Source of the DNA: UBA5336 sp039034035
GTDB taxonomy: Bacteria > Pseudomonadota > Alphaproteobacteria > Caulobacterales > Hyphomonadaceae
Length of the DNA: 12,370 bases
NCBI GenBank assembly: GCA_039034035.1
Contig: JBCCBN010000083.1
Location: 1 to 12,370 of the forward strand
Direction: 5' to 3'
A program made the translations under genes and the position numbers. Position 1 is the first letter of the stretch. Each line of letters opens with the position of its first letter. Of the stretch, positions 1 through 7,430 are shown in pieces. The notes beneath the pieces are model-generated. The model made no database searches. It was not told where the DNA came from and was given only the letters and a program-made list of their open reading frames with translations.

Positions 1-1
1 C

Positions 2-2341
2 TTGCTCAGCCAGTCCCTGGCAGCAAGTTCGTCGCGCGTGTCTTTATCCCCACCGCGGACGGGCACATTGGTGGCCTGCCAGATGGACTCACCGCCTCCG
101 CCGCCCCCTCCCCCACCACCGCCGCCACCACCCCCGCCGCCGGGCGCTTCGAGCTTTGAGACGGCCGAGTACAATTTTGCGGAAGGGTTGGACCTGATCG
201 GGGCGTCCAGCGCCTATGCCGAAGGCGCGACGGGGCAGGATGTGACGATTGCGGTGATCGATACCGGCACCGATTTCAGCCATCCGGACTTGCAGGGTAA
301 ATCGGCTGGCTTTTTCGATGTGCGGGCAGCGGACCGGCAAGCGGGCGATATCGATAGCGAGGGGCATGGTACGCTGGTTTCGGGCCAGCTTGCGGCGCTG
401 CGCGATGGCGATGGCGTGCATGGGCTGGCGTTCAATTCGCGCATTCTGGACATCCGCGCGGACCGTCCGGGGAGTTGCCTGACCAGCACCGATACAGGCG
501 ATTGCCGCTTCTCAGACGCTGACCTGGTGACCGCCATCGATTATGCGGTGGATAATGGCGCGCAGATCATCAACCTGTCGCTGGGCGGGGAAATCGATGC
601 CGATCCGAGCCTGGAGGATGCGGTGTTCCGGGCGACCGATGCGGGCGTACTGGTGGTGGTGTCGGCGGGCAATGAAGCGCGGGACGAGGACGGGAATGTG
701 AACCCGCAAGCGTCCCAGCCGACCGAGCCGGCCAATATTGCCGGCGACGTGCGGGCCAATGGGCTGGTGCTGGCGGTGGGCTCGACGCTGGCCGATGCGG
801 GGCCGAACCAAGGCGATCTGTCGGACTTCTCGAACCGAGCCGGGACAACGGCGCAGGATTTCTACATTCTGGCGCCGGGCGATGGCGTGGTTACGACCGG
901 ACCCGATGACGATATTGTGTTTCCCAACGCGCCAACCTGTTCGGCGACGGTGACGACCGATTGCAATGATGATGACGCGATTGGCGACTATTACCGAGTG
1001 GCGGGGACGTCGTTTGCGGCCCCCTATGTGGCCGGTAGCCTGGCGCTGTTGCTGGATGCGTTCCCCAATCTGTCGCCGGCCGATGCGGTGCAGATCCTGC
1101 TCGACACCGCCGACGACTATGTGGACAGCGCGATTGATCCGGTGGCGGGGGTTGCAGCGACCGCGGGCACCGATGCGGTGAGCGGGGTGGGCAGCCTGAA
1201 CCTGCAATCGGCATTCTCGCCCCAGGGCGCGACGACGATGCAGGTGAACGGGCTGAGCCTGTCGCCGGTACAGGTGTTTGCGCCGGGCGCGAGCGGGGCG
1301 TTTGGCGATTTCGCGACCAAGCCGGGCGGGCTCAGCGATCTGGTGTTGGTGGATGGATTCAGCCGGGCATTTGCGTTCGATGCGAGCGCCCTGGTGGGCG
1401 CCGACGCGCAGACCTTTGCCGACTGGCAGACCCGGGCGGAATGGTCGGCTGGAGACAGCCGGGCTGTGCGTGCGGGCGGGCTGAGCTTTTTCTGGCACAC
1501 GCCGGCCTATTTCGAAGATCGCAGCGCGCCATTCCAAGTGGAGCCGGAGAGCACGTTTTCGGGCCGGTACGCCTTTGCCGGTGGTGAAGTGGAGTTTGGC
1601 CGAGGCGGATCGCTGTCCTCACTGGCGCCGAGCGCGAGCCTGACCCAGGATCAGGGGCGGACGAGCCAGTTCGCCTCGGGCGGACAATGGGCGCGGATCA
1701 CCCATGATGTGGGCGATCTGAGCTTTGACCTGCACAGCGCGACGAACGGGGCGCGGACAGCCAGCGGGGCGGGCGTCAGCCGGCATGGTGAAACGGGCGG
1801 AAATGCCTGGACCATGCGGCTGGGCGTTGCGGTGGCCCGTGATCAGGAGACGGCGTTGGGTGGACAGATCCAGAGCCGGATCGGGTATGACGACCAATCA
1901 AGCTCAGCCGCCTATGTGCTGGAGGGGGCCTATGGGCTGGGCGAGACCTGGACCCTGTCGGGCGGGGTGGAAGCGGGTAGCGTGGACCTGGCGGGGCTGG
2001 AGACGAGCGATATCTGGACCAGCCGGTGGTCGGTGAGCGCGAGCCGGCCCCTGGGCGGCGGCGAACTGGCCTTCGTGGTGGCCCAGCCGCAACGGGCCGA
2101 GACCGGGGCCTTCACGCTGACCGGTGCCGTGGGCGCCGATGCGGACGGGCTGGTGGTGGACCTGATCAATGCGGATTTGACGCCGAGCGGACGGCAGATC
2201 GATTTCGAGACCCGTTACAGCTTCGCGCTGGCTGAGGACTGGACCGGGGAAGCCATCGCCACGGTGAGCAATGAGCCGAACCATATTGCCGATGCCGGCA
2301 TGGCGAGCGCGCTGTGGGTCGGCGTTCGCGGGCGTTGGTAG
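2..2341 (+). CDS. Subtilisin-like S8 serine protease, probable autotransporter (5' end outside window)
   Basis: The reading frame is open to the left edge, so the true start is probably upstream; the TTG at base 2 is not a convincing start. Numbered from base 2, residues 31-47 are an unbroken 17-proline linker. The S8 catalytic domain follows: Asp87 in AVIDTGTDFSHPDL, His122 in SEGHGTLVSG, oxyanion Asn224 in VSAGNEA and nucleophile Ser337 in VAGTSFAAPYVAG, so the full catalytic set is present. After about residue 400 the chain becomes Gly/Ser-rich with alternating polar and aromatic strands and ends ALWVGVRGRW. A terminal aromatic residue fits an outer-membrane beta-barrel, so I infer a surface or secreted autotransporter protease. 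Cys26 in TLVACQ looks like a lipobox followed by a tether, but the residues before it are not hydrophobic, so lipidation is uncertain. The protease assignment is firm; the barrel is inferred from pattern only. Confidence 0.9.
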   Translation: MLSQSLAASSSRVSLSPPRTGTLVACQMDSPPPPPPPPPPPPPPPPPGASSFETAEYNFAEGLDLIGASSAYAEGATGQDVTIAVIDTGTDFSHPDLQGKSAGFFDVRAADRQAGDIDSEGHGTLVSGQLAALRDGDGVHGLAFNSRILDIRADRPGSCLTSTDTGDCRFSDADLVTAIDYAVDNGAQIINLSLGGEIDADPSLEDAVFRATDAGVLVVVSAGNEARDEDGNVNPQASQPTEPANIAGDVRANGLVLAVGSTLADAGPNQGDLSDFSNRAGTTAQDFYILAPGDGVVTTGPDDDIVFPNAPTCSATVTTDCNDDDAIGDYYRVAGTSFAAPYVAGSLALLLDAFPNLSPADAVQILLDTADDYVDSAIDPVAGVAATAGTDAVSGVGSLNLQSAFSPQGATTMQVNGLSLSPVQVFAPGASGAFGDFATKPGGLSDLVLVDGFSRAFAFDASALVGADAQTFADWQTRAEWSAGDSRAVRAGGLSFFWHTPAYFEDRSAPFQVEPESTFSGRYAFAGGEVEFGRGGSLSSLAPSASLTQDQGRTSQFASGGQWARITHDVGDLSFDLHSATNGARTASGAGVSRHGETGGNAWTMRLGVAVARDQETALGGQIQSRIGYDDQSSSAAYVLEGAYGLGETWTLSGGVEAGSVDLAGLETSDIWTSRWSVSASRPLGGGELAFVVAQPQRAETGAFTLTGAVGADADGLVVDLINADLTPSGRQIDFETRYSFALAEDWTGEAIATVSNEPNHIADAGMASALWVGVRGRW

Positions 2342-2352
2342 GCTGGCGCTGC

Positions 2353-2763
2353 ATGGCTGGGTTGCGGTCTCCGGCGCCGAGCTGGCGTGTCGCGGCCGGC
2401 TTTCTGGGGGTCTCCGTTCTCGCTTTCGCGGCGTGTGACCGGGCCCCGGTGGCGGGCGATGGGGGACCGGCTCTCGACCTTGGCACCTATGTGCCGACCG
2501 ATCTGATCGGGGACACGCAGATTGCCTGTAATGTGGCGCTGGAGGCGGTGTATGCCCGCACCGATGTGGTGACGCCGGTGGCCGAGATGGCTGCTGACAT
2601 CTGGGCCCAGCCGCCAGACGGCGCGCGCCACCGCTGCCGCATCGCGCTGGCGCCGGCGGAGGATGGGACGATGGGCGTGCGCGTGTTCGAGGTGGTGGTG
2701 ATCCAGACCGGCGTGGACCGGTTCGATGTGGGCGGGGTGGACCCACTGGGTCTGAACGATTGA
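2353..2763 (+). CDS. Small putative lipoprotein of unknown function
   Basis: The 136-residue product starts at ATG 2353, 11 bases after the protease stop; a GTG at 2314 would overlap the protease gene and put charged residues before the signal. The N-terminus has Arg residues, a hydrophobic stretch (about 14-26) and a lipobox-like LAFAAC with Cys28 as likely lipid site, so it should be exported and membrane anchored. Phe at -3 of the lipobox is not ideal. The mature part has two further cysteines (Cys59 in TQIACNVALEAVY, Cys95 in ARHRCRIALAP) that could form a disulfide, and ends in a strand-rich segment (VRVFEVVVIQTG). I recognise no family. The tight spacing suggests co-transcription with the protease, and a role linked to it, such as inhibitor or chaperone, is possible but unsupported. 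The ribosome binding site is weak. Confidence 0.7.
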   Translation: MAGLRSPAPSWRVAAGFLGVSVLAFAACDRAPVAGDGGPALDLGTYVPTDLIGDTQIACNVALEAVYARTDVVTPVAEMAADIWAQPPDGARHRCRIALAPAEDGTMGVRVFEVVVIQTGVDRFDVGGVDPLGLND

Positions 2764-2765
2764 GG

Positions 2766-2785
2766 GCAAGCACGGAGGCGCTTGC
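2766..2785 (+). terminator. Hairpin after the lipoprotein gene, possible weak terminator
   Basis: GCAAGC (2766-2771) pairs exactly with GCTTGC (2780-2785) around an 8-base loop, starting three bases after the stop at 2763. No T-run follows, so this is not a classic intrinsic terminator. It may instead stabilise the mRNA end or help separate the protease-lipoprotein pair from dcp, which starts about 100 bases downstream. Confidence 0.3.
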
Positions 2786-2883
2786 TGGGCCGGGCTGTCC
2801 GAGCCGGGCGCCGTGGGGGGCTGGTCAGGGGCGGGTTGTCGGCCTAATCAGGGGACAAATCATCGGAATTGGCAGGAGACCCC

Positions 2884-5088
2884 ATGAAACTCTGGCTTCT
2901 CAGCGGCGCGGCCGCCTGTGTACTTGGACTGGCCGCGTGCAGTGGTGCGACGGGCAATGGCGAGGCGGCAGAAAGTGCTGCGGTGCCGGCTGCGGAGGCG
3001 GCGCCTGAAACCGCAGAGACAGCGGAGATCACCGTGAGCGACGCTGACCTGGAGGGCAATCCGCTGGTGGCCGAATGGGACACGCCGTTCGGAGTGCCAC
3101 CGTTTGACGCGGTCGAGACCGAGCATTTCATGCCGGCGATCCGCAAGGGCATATTGGAGCAGCGCGCCGACATTGACGCGATTGTGAACAATCCCGAACC
3201 GGCGAGCTTCGAGAATACGATTGTCGCCCTCGACCAGGCGGGCGCCCTGCTGAGCCGGGTGGCGCGGACCTTCGGGACGATTGCGGGCACCGAGAGCAAT
3301 GATGCGGTTCGGGCGCTGCAGAGCGAAATCTGGACGATGCTGACCGAGGAAGGCAACGCGATCAACTTCAACGCGGCGCTGTTCGAGCGGGTGGATGCGG
3401 TCTACCAGGCGCGCGAGACGCTGGACCTGGACGAGCAGGATGCGCGGCTCCTGGAGCTGACCCATCGCGATTTCGTTCGCGCGGGGGCGGCGCTGTCCGA
3501 TGAGGTGAAGGCGGAAGTTGCCGCCCTCAATACCGAGATCACGGGGCTGACCACGACCTATGGCCAGAACCTGTTGCAATCGACGAAAGCGTTCAAGCTG
3601 GAGATCACCGATCCGGCTGACCTGGCCGGGCTTTCCGAGAGCTTCAAGGCTGCGATCAAGGTGGATGGTGAGGACAAATGGGTGGTCGGGCTCAACCGGA
3701 CGCCGTTCGAGACGTTCATGACCCAGTCCGAAAACCGGGATTTGCGGCTACAGGTGCTGGACGGCTATCGGCTGCGCTCGTCCGAGGGCGAGTTCGACAA
3801 TGGTCCGCTGGCGATCCGGCTGGCGCAGCTTCGGGCCAAGCGGGCCGAGCTGATGGGGTATCCGTCCCATGCGGCCTATATGCTGGAAACGCGGATGGCG
3901 AAGACGCCGGCCGAGGCCGAGGACTTCCTGCTGAAAGTGTGGCGTCCGGGACTGGAGCGGGCGAAGGAAGAGCGGGCCGACATGCAGGCCCTGATCGGCG
4001 ATGCGTTCACCTTTGCGGCCCATGATTGGTGGCACTATTCGGAGAAGGTGCGCCAGGACCGGTTTGATTTCGACGACAATCTGCTGAAGCCCTATTTCGA
4101 GCTGGAAGCGGCGCGGGGCGGGGCATTCGAGCTGGCCAAGGAACTGTTCCAGGTGACGTTCACACCGGTCGAGACGCCGGCCTGGAACGAAGTGGTGACC
4201 GCCTATGACGTGACCGATGACGTCACCGGCGAGCGGTTGGGCACTTTCCTGATGGACATGTATGCCCGCGAGTCCAAGCGCGGCGGTGCGTGGATGAGCG
4301 CGGTGCGGTCCGCTTCGGCCATCGATGGGGACGTGGTGCGCCCGATTGTGACGAACAATATGAACCTGCTGCAGCCGCCAGCCGGTGAGCCGACGCTGAT
4401 GCGGTTCGATGAGGTCGAGACGCTGTTCCACGAGTTTGGCCATGGGTTGCATGGGCTGTTGACGCAGATCCGGTATGAGCGGTTTTCCGGTGTGGATGGC
4501 CCGCGGGACTATACCGAGTTCCCGGCGCAGATCCTGGAGCATTGGGCCAGCGAGCCGGAGCTGATGAACCGGTTTGCGGTGCATTATGAGACCGGCGAAG
4601 TGATCCCGCAGGAACTGGTGGACAAGATGCGGGATGCGTCGACGTTCAATCAGGGCTTCCGGACAACAGAGTTCATCGCCGCATCGCTGCTGGATCTCGC
4701 CTGGCACAATTTGTCGAGCGAGGAGGCGGCGGCCATCACCGATGCGCGGACGTTCGAGAAAGAGGTGCTGGAGGGCTATGGCCTGATCGAGGAGATCGAG
4801 CCGCGCTATCGCTCACAGTATTTCTCGCACATTTTCGCGGGTGGATATTCGGCCGGCTACTACTCCTATCTGTGGTCGGAAATCCTGGATGCGGACGGGT
4901 TCTATGCGTTCAAGGAAACCGGAGATGTGTTTGACCCGGAGACGGCGGCGCGTCTGAAGAAATGGGTGTATGAGTCCGGCGGTCTGCGCCCTGCCGACGA
5001 GCTTTACCGGAATTTCCGGGGCAGCGATCCGTCGATTGACCCGCTGCTGGAAATCCGGGGCTTCAAGAGCCCGGAAAGCGAAGGCTAG
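2884..5088 (+). CDS. dcp: Lipoprotein M3-family zinc metallopeptidase, peptidyl-dipeptidase Dcp type
   Basis: The 734-residue protein starts at ATG 2884, about 5-10 bases after an AGGAGA ribosome binding site at 2874-2879; the upstream TTG at 2869 is rejected. Residues 1-19 (MKLWLLSGAAACVLGLAAC) are a lipoprotein signal with Cys19, followed by an Ala/Glu/Thr-rich linker. The M3 domain holds HEFGH at 516-520 (His516 and His520 as zinc ligands, Glu517 catalytic) and Glu545 in DYTEFPAQ as third ligand, with the 29-residue spacing from the first His known in this family. The later block SHIFAGGYSAGYYSYLW carries the conserved substrate-binding tyrosines. The wording around the active site (SGVDGPRDYTEFPAQILEHWASEPEL) is closer to Dcp than to oligopeptidase A. 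Dcp removes C-terminal dipeptides from short peptides. Lipid anchoring implies action in the periplasm, which fits degrading products of the upstream secreted protease; that link is inferred. Confidence 0.93.
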   Translation: MKLWLLSGAAACVLGLAACSGATGNGEAAESAAVPAAEAAPETAETAEITVSDADLEGNPLVAEWDTPFGVPPFDAVETEHFMPAIRKGILEQRADIDAIVNNPEPASFENTIVALDQAGALLSRVARTFGTIAGTESNDAVRALQSEIWTMLTEEGNAINFNAALFERVDAVYQARETLDLDEQDARLLELTHRDFVRAGAALSDEVKAEVAALNTEITGLTTTYGQNLLQSTKAFKLEITDPADLAGLSESFKAAIKVDGEDKWVVGLNRTPFETFMTQSENRDLRLQVLDGYRLRSSEGEFDNGPLAIRLAQLRAKRAELMGYPSHAAYMLETRMAKTPAEAEDFLLKVWRPGLERAKEERADMQALIGDAFTFAAHDWWHYSEKVRQDRFDFDDNLLKPYFELEAARGGAFELAKELFQVTFTPVETPAWNEVVTAYDVTDDVTGERLGTFLMDMYARESKRGGAWMSAVRSASAIDGDVVRPIVTNNMNLLQPPAGEPTLMRFDEVETLFHEFGHGLHGLLTQIRYERFSGVDGPRDYTEFPAQILEHWASEPELMNRFAVHYETGEVIPQELVDKMRDASTFNQGFRTTEFIAASLLDLAWHNLSSEEAAAITDARTFEKEVLEGYGLIEEIEPRYRSQYFSHIFAGGYSAGYYSYLWSEILDADGFYAFKETGDVFDPETAARLKKWVYESGGLRPADELYRNFRGSDPSIDPLLEIRGFKSPESEG

Positions 5089-5233
5089 CAGCCTCTTCGA
5101 AGCGGGCGCCGAGCGCGTCCGCTTCCATGCCCGGCAGGGGTTTGCCGACATAGGCTTCGCCGACGATCCAGGCGACGCCGCTGGCGATCAATGCCGACAT
5201 GACCCGGCGGAGTTTCCTGGTGCGTGGCCCCAT
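5063..5233 (-). CDS. Possible small single-pass membrane protein, antisense to the dcp end
   Basis: A 56-residue frame starts at ATG 5233, with GGGAG eight bases upstream on the minus strand as ribosome binding site; a GTG at 5275 would add 14 residues. The product has a basic N-terminus (MGPRTRKLRR), one hydrophobic segment (about 11-29, VMSALIASGVAWIVGEAYV) and a short tail (GKPLPGMEADALGARFEEA), a layout typical of small inner-membrane proteins. Codons in this frame are mostly GC-ending, as in the window's known genes. It overlaps the last 26 bases of dcp in the opposite direction. I recognise no family. It could be spurious in this GC-rich gap, but the binding site, positive-then-hydrophobic order and codon use favour a gene. 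Confidence 0.45.
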   Translation of the reverse strand: MGPRTRKLRRVMSALIASGVAWIVGEAYVGKPLPGMEADALGARFEEAASLRFPGS

Positions 5234-5279
5234 GGCGCCCACTCCCGCAAGGTGTATGCCATTGTTTGCGCTCACGGCA

Positions 5280-5296
5280 GATTGGCTTCGCCAATC
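5280..5296. repeat. Perfect 7-bp inverted repeat with 3-base loop
   Basis: The sequence gattggcttcgccaatc is a perfect inverted repeat (gattggc / gccaatc) with loop ttc. It touches the left edge of the first 35-bp repeat unit and lies between the converging dcp and metW genes. It has no T-run, so I read it as a structural part of the repeat locus, or at most an RNA-stabilising hairpin. Confidence 0.55.
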
Positions 5297-5420
5297 GCCT
5301 CCGCGGGGGCGGCCTGGCCGGCCGGCGGGCGGTCGCCCACTTTTCGCGCATACGCGCTCATGGGTTCATCGCTCGCAGCGCGTGGCGCCTCCGCGGGGGC
5401 GGCCTGGCCGGCCGGCGGGC
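5296..5420. repeat. Intergenic repeat locus A: two units 90 bp apart
   Basis: A 35-bp GC-rich block at 5296-5330 recurs without change at 5386-5420. It begins cgcctccgcgggggcggc and ends ggccggccggcgggc. The block has internal self-complementarity: cctccgcggggg is an imperfect palindrome allowing G-U pairs, and ccggccgg is a perfect one. The 55 bases between the blocks (about 5331-5385, including acgcgctcatgggtt and tcgctcgc) also recur at 11642-11690, so the true unit is about 90 bp. The locus fills most of the gap between the converging dcp (or the small antisense gene) and metW. It resembles REP/BIME-type interspersed elements in location and palindromic structure, but I do not recognise the sequence family. 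The remaining gap bases 5421-5495 are GC-rich, with no gene or clear terminator visible. Confidence 0.8.
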
Positions 5421-5495
5421 TTTGCCCTTTGGGGGAGGCGCGCTGGGGGTGGTTTGGGTGCTGGGGCGCGCGCGGGTGGCGGGCGTACTGAAGCT

Positions 5496-6119
5496 TTAGC
5501 TGCGTTTTAGGTGGAGGATGACTTCGTCGGCGTACCAGTTAAGGCGGGCGAGGCCTGTGGTACGGAAGGCGCCCACCTGCCCGCCTTTCACTGGCGCCAT
5601 GGCAACCACGTCCAGGCCGAGCGTACCGGCCAGGTCTGCCATGTCGATGGCCGTGCAGGGGTGCAGCATGTCGTCGGAATGCCAGGCGCGGGCGCCGCGC
5701 CCGGTGGCGGACATGCGTCCGGTGCGGATCAGCGATAGCCGGCGTGTCCAGCGGCCCTGGTTCTGGAACGAAACGATGATCTCGGGCGCGATGCGAGCGA
5801 GTTCGGCGAGGATCTGGGCCGGCGCGCGCATCTGCTGGACAGTCTTGGAGAGGATGGCCACGTCGAAACTGTCATCGGGGAAGAGTTCAAGGTCTTCAGA
5901 CGCGTCGCCCTGGATCACCGAGAGGCCCTTGGCGAGGGCCTGCCCGGCCAGGTCGCTGGCGATTTCCAGCCCCCGGGCATCGACGTGTTTTAGGTCGCGC
6001 AGGAGGCTGAGCAGTTCGCCGGTGCCGCAGCCAATGTCGAGCACGCGGGCGCCATCGGCGATGCGGTCGGCGATGGCGAGATAGTCGGCGCGGAAATGGG
6101 TCGGCAAGTTGGGGCTCAT
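5496..6119 (-). CDS. metW: Methionine biosynthesis protein MetW
   Basis: The 207-residue protein has a class I methyltransferase fold: motif I at 26-36 (VLDIGCGTGEL), an acidic loop GLEIASD, then GDASEDLELFPDDSFDVAILSKTVQQM, which is characteristic of MetW. The C-terminal part (GRWTRRLSLIRTGRMSATGRGARAWHSDDMLHPC) also matches the family, and the length is usual. MetW works with MetX in the acylation of homoserine in methionine synthesis; a direct methyl-transfer reaction is not established for the family. The start ATG lies two bases after the metX stop, with only a weak GGGA ribosome binding site inside the metX end, so translational coupling with metX is likely. It ends facing repeat locus A, and I see no intrinsic terminator after it. 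Confidence 0.94.
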   Translation of the reverse strand: MSPNLPTHFRADYLAIADRIADGARVLDIGCGTGELLSLLRDLKHVDARGLEIASDLAGQALAKGLSVIQGDASEDLELFPDDSFDVAILSKTVQQMRAPAQILAELARIAPEIIVSFQNQGRWTRRLSLIRTGRMSATGRGARAWHSDDMLHPCTAIDMADLAGTLGLDVVAMAPVKGGQVGAFRTTGLARLNWYADEVILHLKRS

Positions 6120-6121
6120 CG

Positions 6122-7294
6122 CTAGATCCCGCGCCGGTCGGCCGAGGCGCCAAGAAAGCCAGCCATTGCCGCCTCGAAGCCGGGCTCATGGAGGAAAAAG
6201 GCGTCGTGGCCCTTGTCGGTCTCGATCTCGATATGGCTGACTTCTGCCCCGCCCGCGATCAGGGCGCGGGTGATCTCGCGGGTCGCCTCGGGCGGGTAGT
6301 GCCAGTCTGACGAGAAGCTGAAGATGCAGAAGCGGGTGGGCGCGCCGCGAAAGGCATCGGCGAGGCGCCCGCCATGGGTGGCGGCGAGGTCGAAATAGTC
6401 GGTGGCGCGGGTGACGTAGAGATAGGAATTGGCGTCGAACCGGTCGACGAAGCTCTGGCCCTGGTGGCGGAGATAGCTTTCGACCTGGAAGTCGGCGTCG
6501 AAGCTGAAGCTCTGGGCGTCGCGGTCCTGGAGGCCGCGGTCGAATTTGCGCTTGAGACCGACCTCGGAGAGGTAGGTGATGTGAGCGGCCATGCGGGCGA
6601 TGGCGAGGCCGCGGGAAGGCCGGGTGCCCTCGGCGAGATAGGCACCGCCATGCCACTCAGGATCGGCCATGATGGCCTGGCGTCCGACTTCGTAGAAAGC
6701 GATGTTCTGGGCCGAGTGGCGGGCCGGAACGGCGATGGGGATTGCGGTGAAGACCTGATCGGGCGCCTGGGCGGCCCATTCGAGGGCCTGCATGCCGCCC
6801 ATGGAGCCGCCGATCACCGAGAACAGGGTGTCGATGCCGAGCGCTTCGATCATGGCGCGTTGGGCGCGGACCATGTCGGCCACGGTGATGACGGGAAAGC
6901 GGACGCCCCATGGCTCGCCATCGGGGGCGGTGGAGGCCGGTCCGGTCGAGCCCATGCAGCCGCCGAGCACATTGGTGGCGATCACGAAATACCGATCGGT
7001 ATCGATGGGCAGGCCCGGACCGATCAGCCGGGGCCACCAGGCGGGGCGGCCCGTAACGGGGTTTTCGCTGGCGGCGAACTGGTCGCCGGTGAGGGCATGG
7101 CAGATGAGGACGGCATTGGATCGGTCCGGGTTGAGGCTACCCCAGGTTTCGTAAGCGATCTCAACGCCTTCGAGCCTTTCGCCACAATCGAGCATGAGCG
7201 GGCCGGCGAGTTTGAGGCGCTGGAGATCATCGATGGTGGGGCGGTTCGCGTCGGCCATGGGAGGGGTTGTAGGCAGATCGGCTGCGCTGTCCAT
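6122..7294 (-). CDS. metX: Homoserine O-acyltransferase MetX
   Basis: An alpha/beta-hydrolase-fold acyltransferase of 390 residues that activates homoserine, the committed step of methionine synthesis in the cytoplasm. Numbered from ATG 7294, the nucleophile Ser164 lies in VIGGSMGGMQALEW, Asp330 in SSDWHYPP and His363 in DKGHDAFF. The family blocks CHALTGDQFA, NVLGGCMGSTGPAS and WWPRLIGPG are intact. Whether the donor is acetyl-CoA or succinyl-CoA cannot be told from these motifs; MetX proteins paired with MetW can use succinyl-CoA. The start is uncertain: TTG 7306, ATG 7294 and ATG 7258 are in frame and none has a good ribosome binding site; ATG 7294 is chosen as the longer ATG form. The gene is divergent from the transferase gene at 7431, and the shared 136-base gap shows no clear promoter or SAM riboswitch. 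Confidence 0.95.
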   Translation of the reverse strand: MDSAADLPTTPPMADANRPTIDDLQRLKLAGPLMLDCGERLEGVEIAYETWGSLNPDRSNAVLICHALTGDQFAASENPVTGRPAWWPRLIGPGLPIDTDRYFVIATNVLGGCMGSTGPASTAPDGEPWGVRFPVITVADMVRAQRAMIEALGIDTLFSVIGGSMGGMQALEWAAQAPDQVFTAIPIAVPARHSAQNIAFYEVGRQAIMADPEWHGGAYLAEGTRPSRGLAIARMAAHITYLSEVGLKRKFDRGLQDRDAQSFSFDADFQVESYLRHQGQSFVDRFDANSYLYVTRATDYFDLAATHGGRLADAFRGAPTRFCIFSFSSDWHYPPEATREITRALIAGGAEVSHIEIETDKGHDAFFLHEPGFEAAMAGFLGASADRRGI

Positions 7295-7430
7295 GCGCGC
7301 GATCAAGCGGGGTGTCGGGGCAGCGACTGTGCATCCGCGCTAAACCGGCCTATCAGAGACACTGCGCGCGCGGGGCCGCCTTGCGTCCTACATCCTGAAC
7401 ACAGCCATCAAGCCTCCGGGAGACACTGCC

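Noticed and set aside
512..1537. Long minus-strand reading frame of 341 residues inside the protease gene
   Set aside because: It lies wholly antisense to a protease with intact catalytic motifs, and its product is rich in Arg/His with no domain. Long antisense frames are expected in such GC-rich DNA.
2314..2352. GTG start for the small lipoprotein, overlapping the protease gene
   Set aside because: It would add 13 mostly charged residues before the signal peptide; ATG 2353 gives a normal lipoprotein signal length.
5296..5420. CRISPR-like array
   Set aside because: Only two repeat copies are present, the spacer-like interval also recurs at the second locus, and no cas gene is nearby.
5199..5510. 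Several overlapping plus-strand frames of 90-170 residues in the gap after dcp
   Set aside because: They run through the GC-rich repeat units, encode Gly/Ala/Arg-rich low-complexity products and have no good start site.
7295..7430. SAM-II riboswitch upstream of metX
   Set aside because: These riboswitches are common before metX/metA in alphaproteobacteria, so I read the minus strand here; the expected core with a GCTAAA-type 3' element is missing (gctaaa occurs only on the other strand) and no pseudoknot-like pairing was evident.
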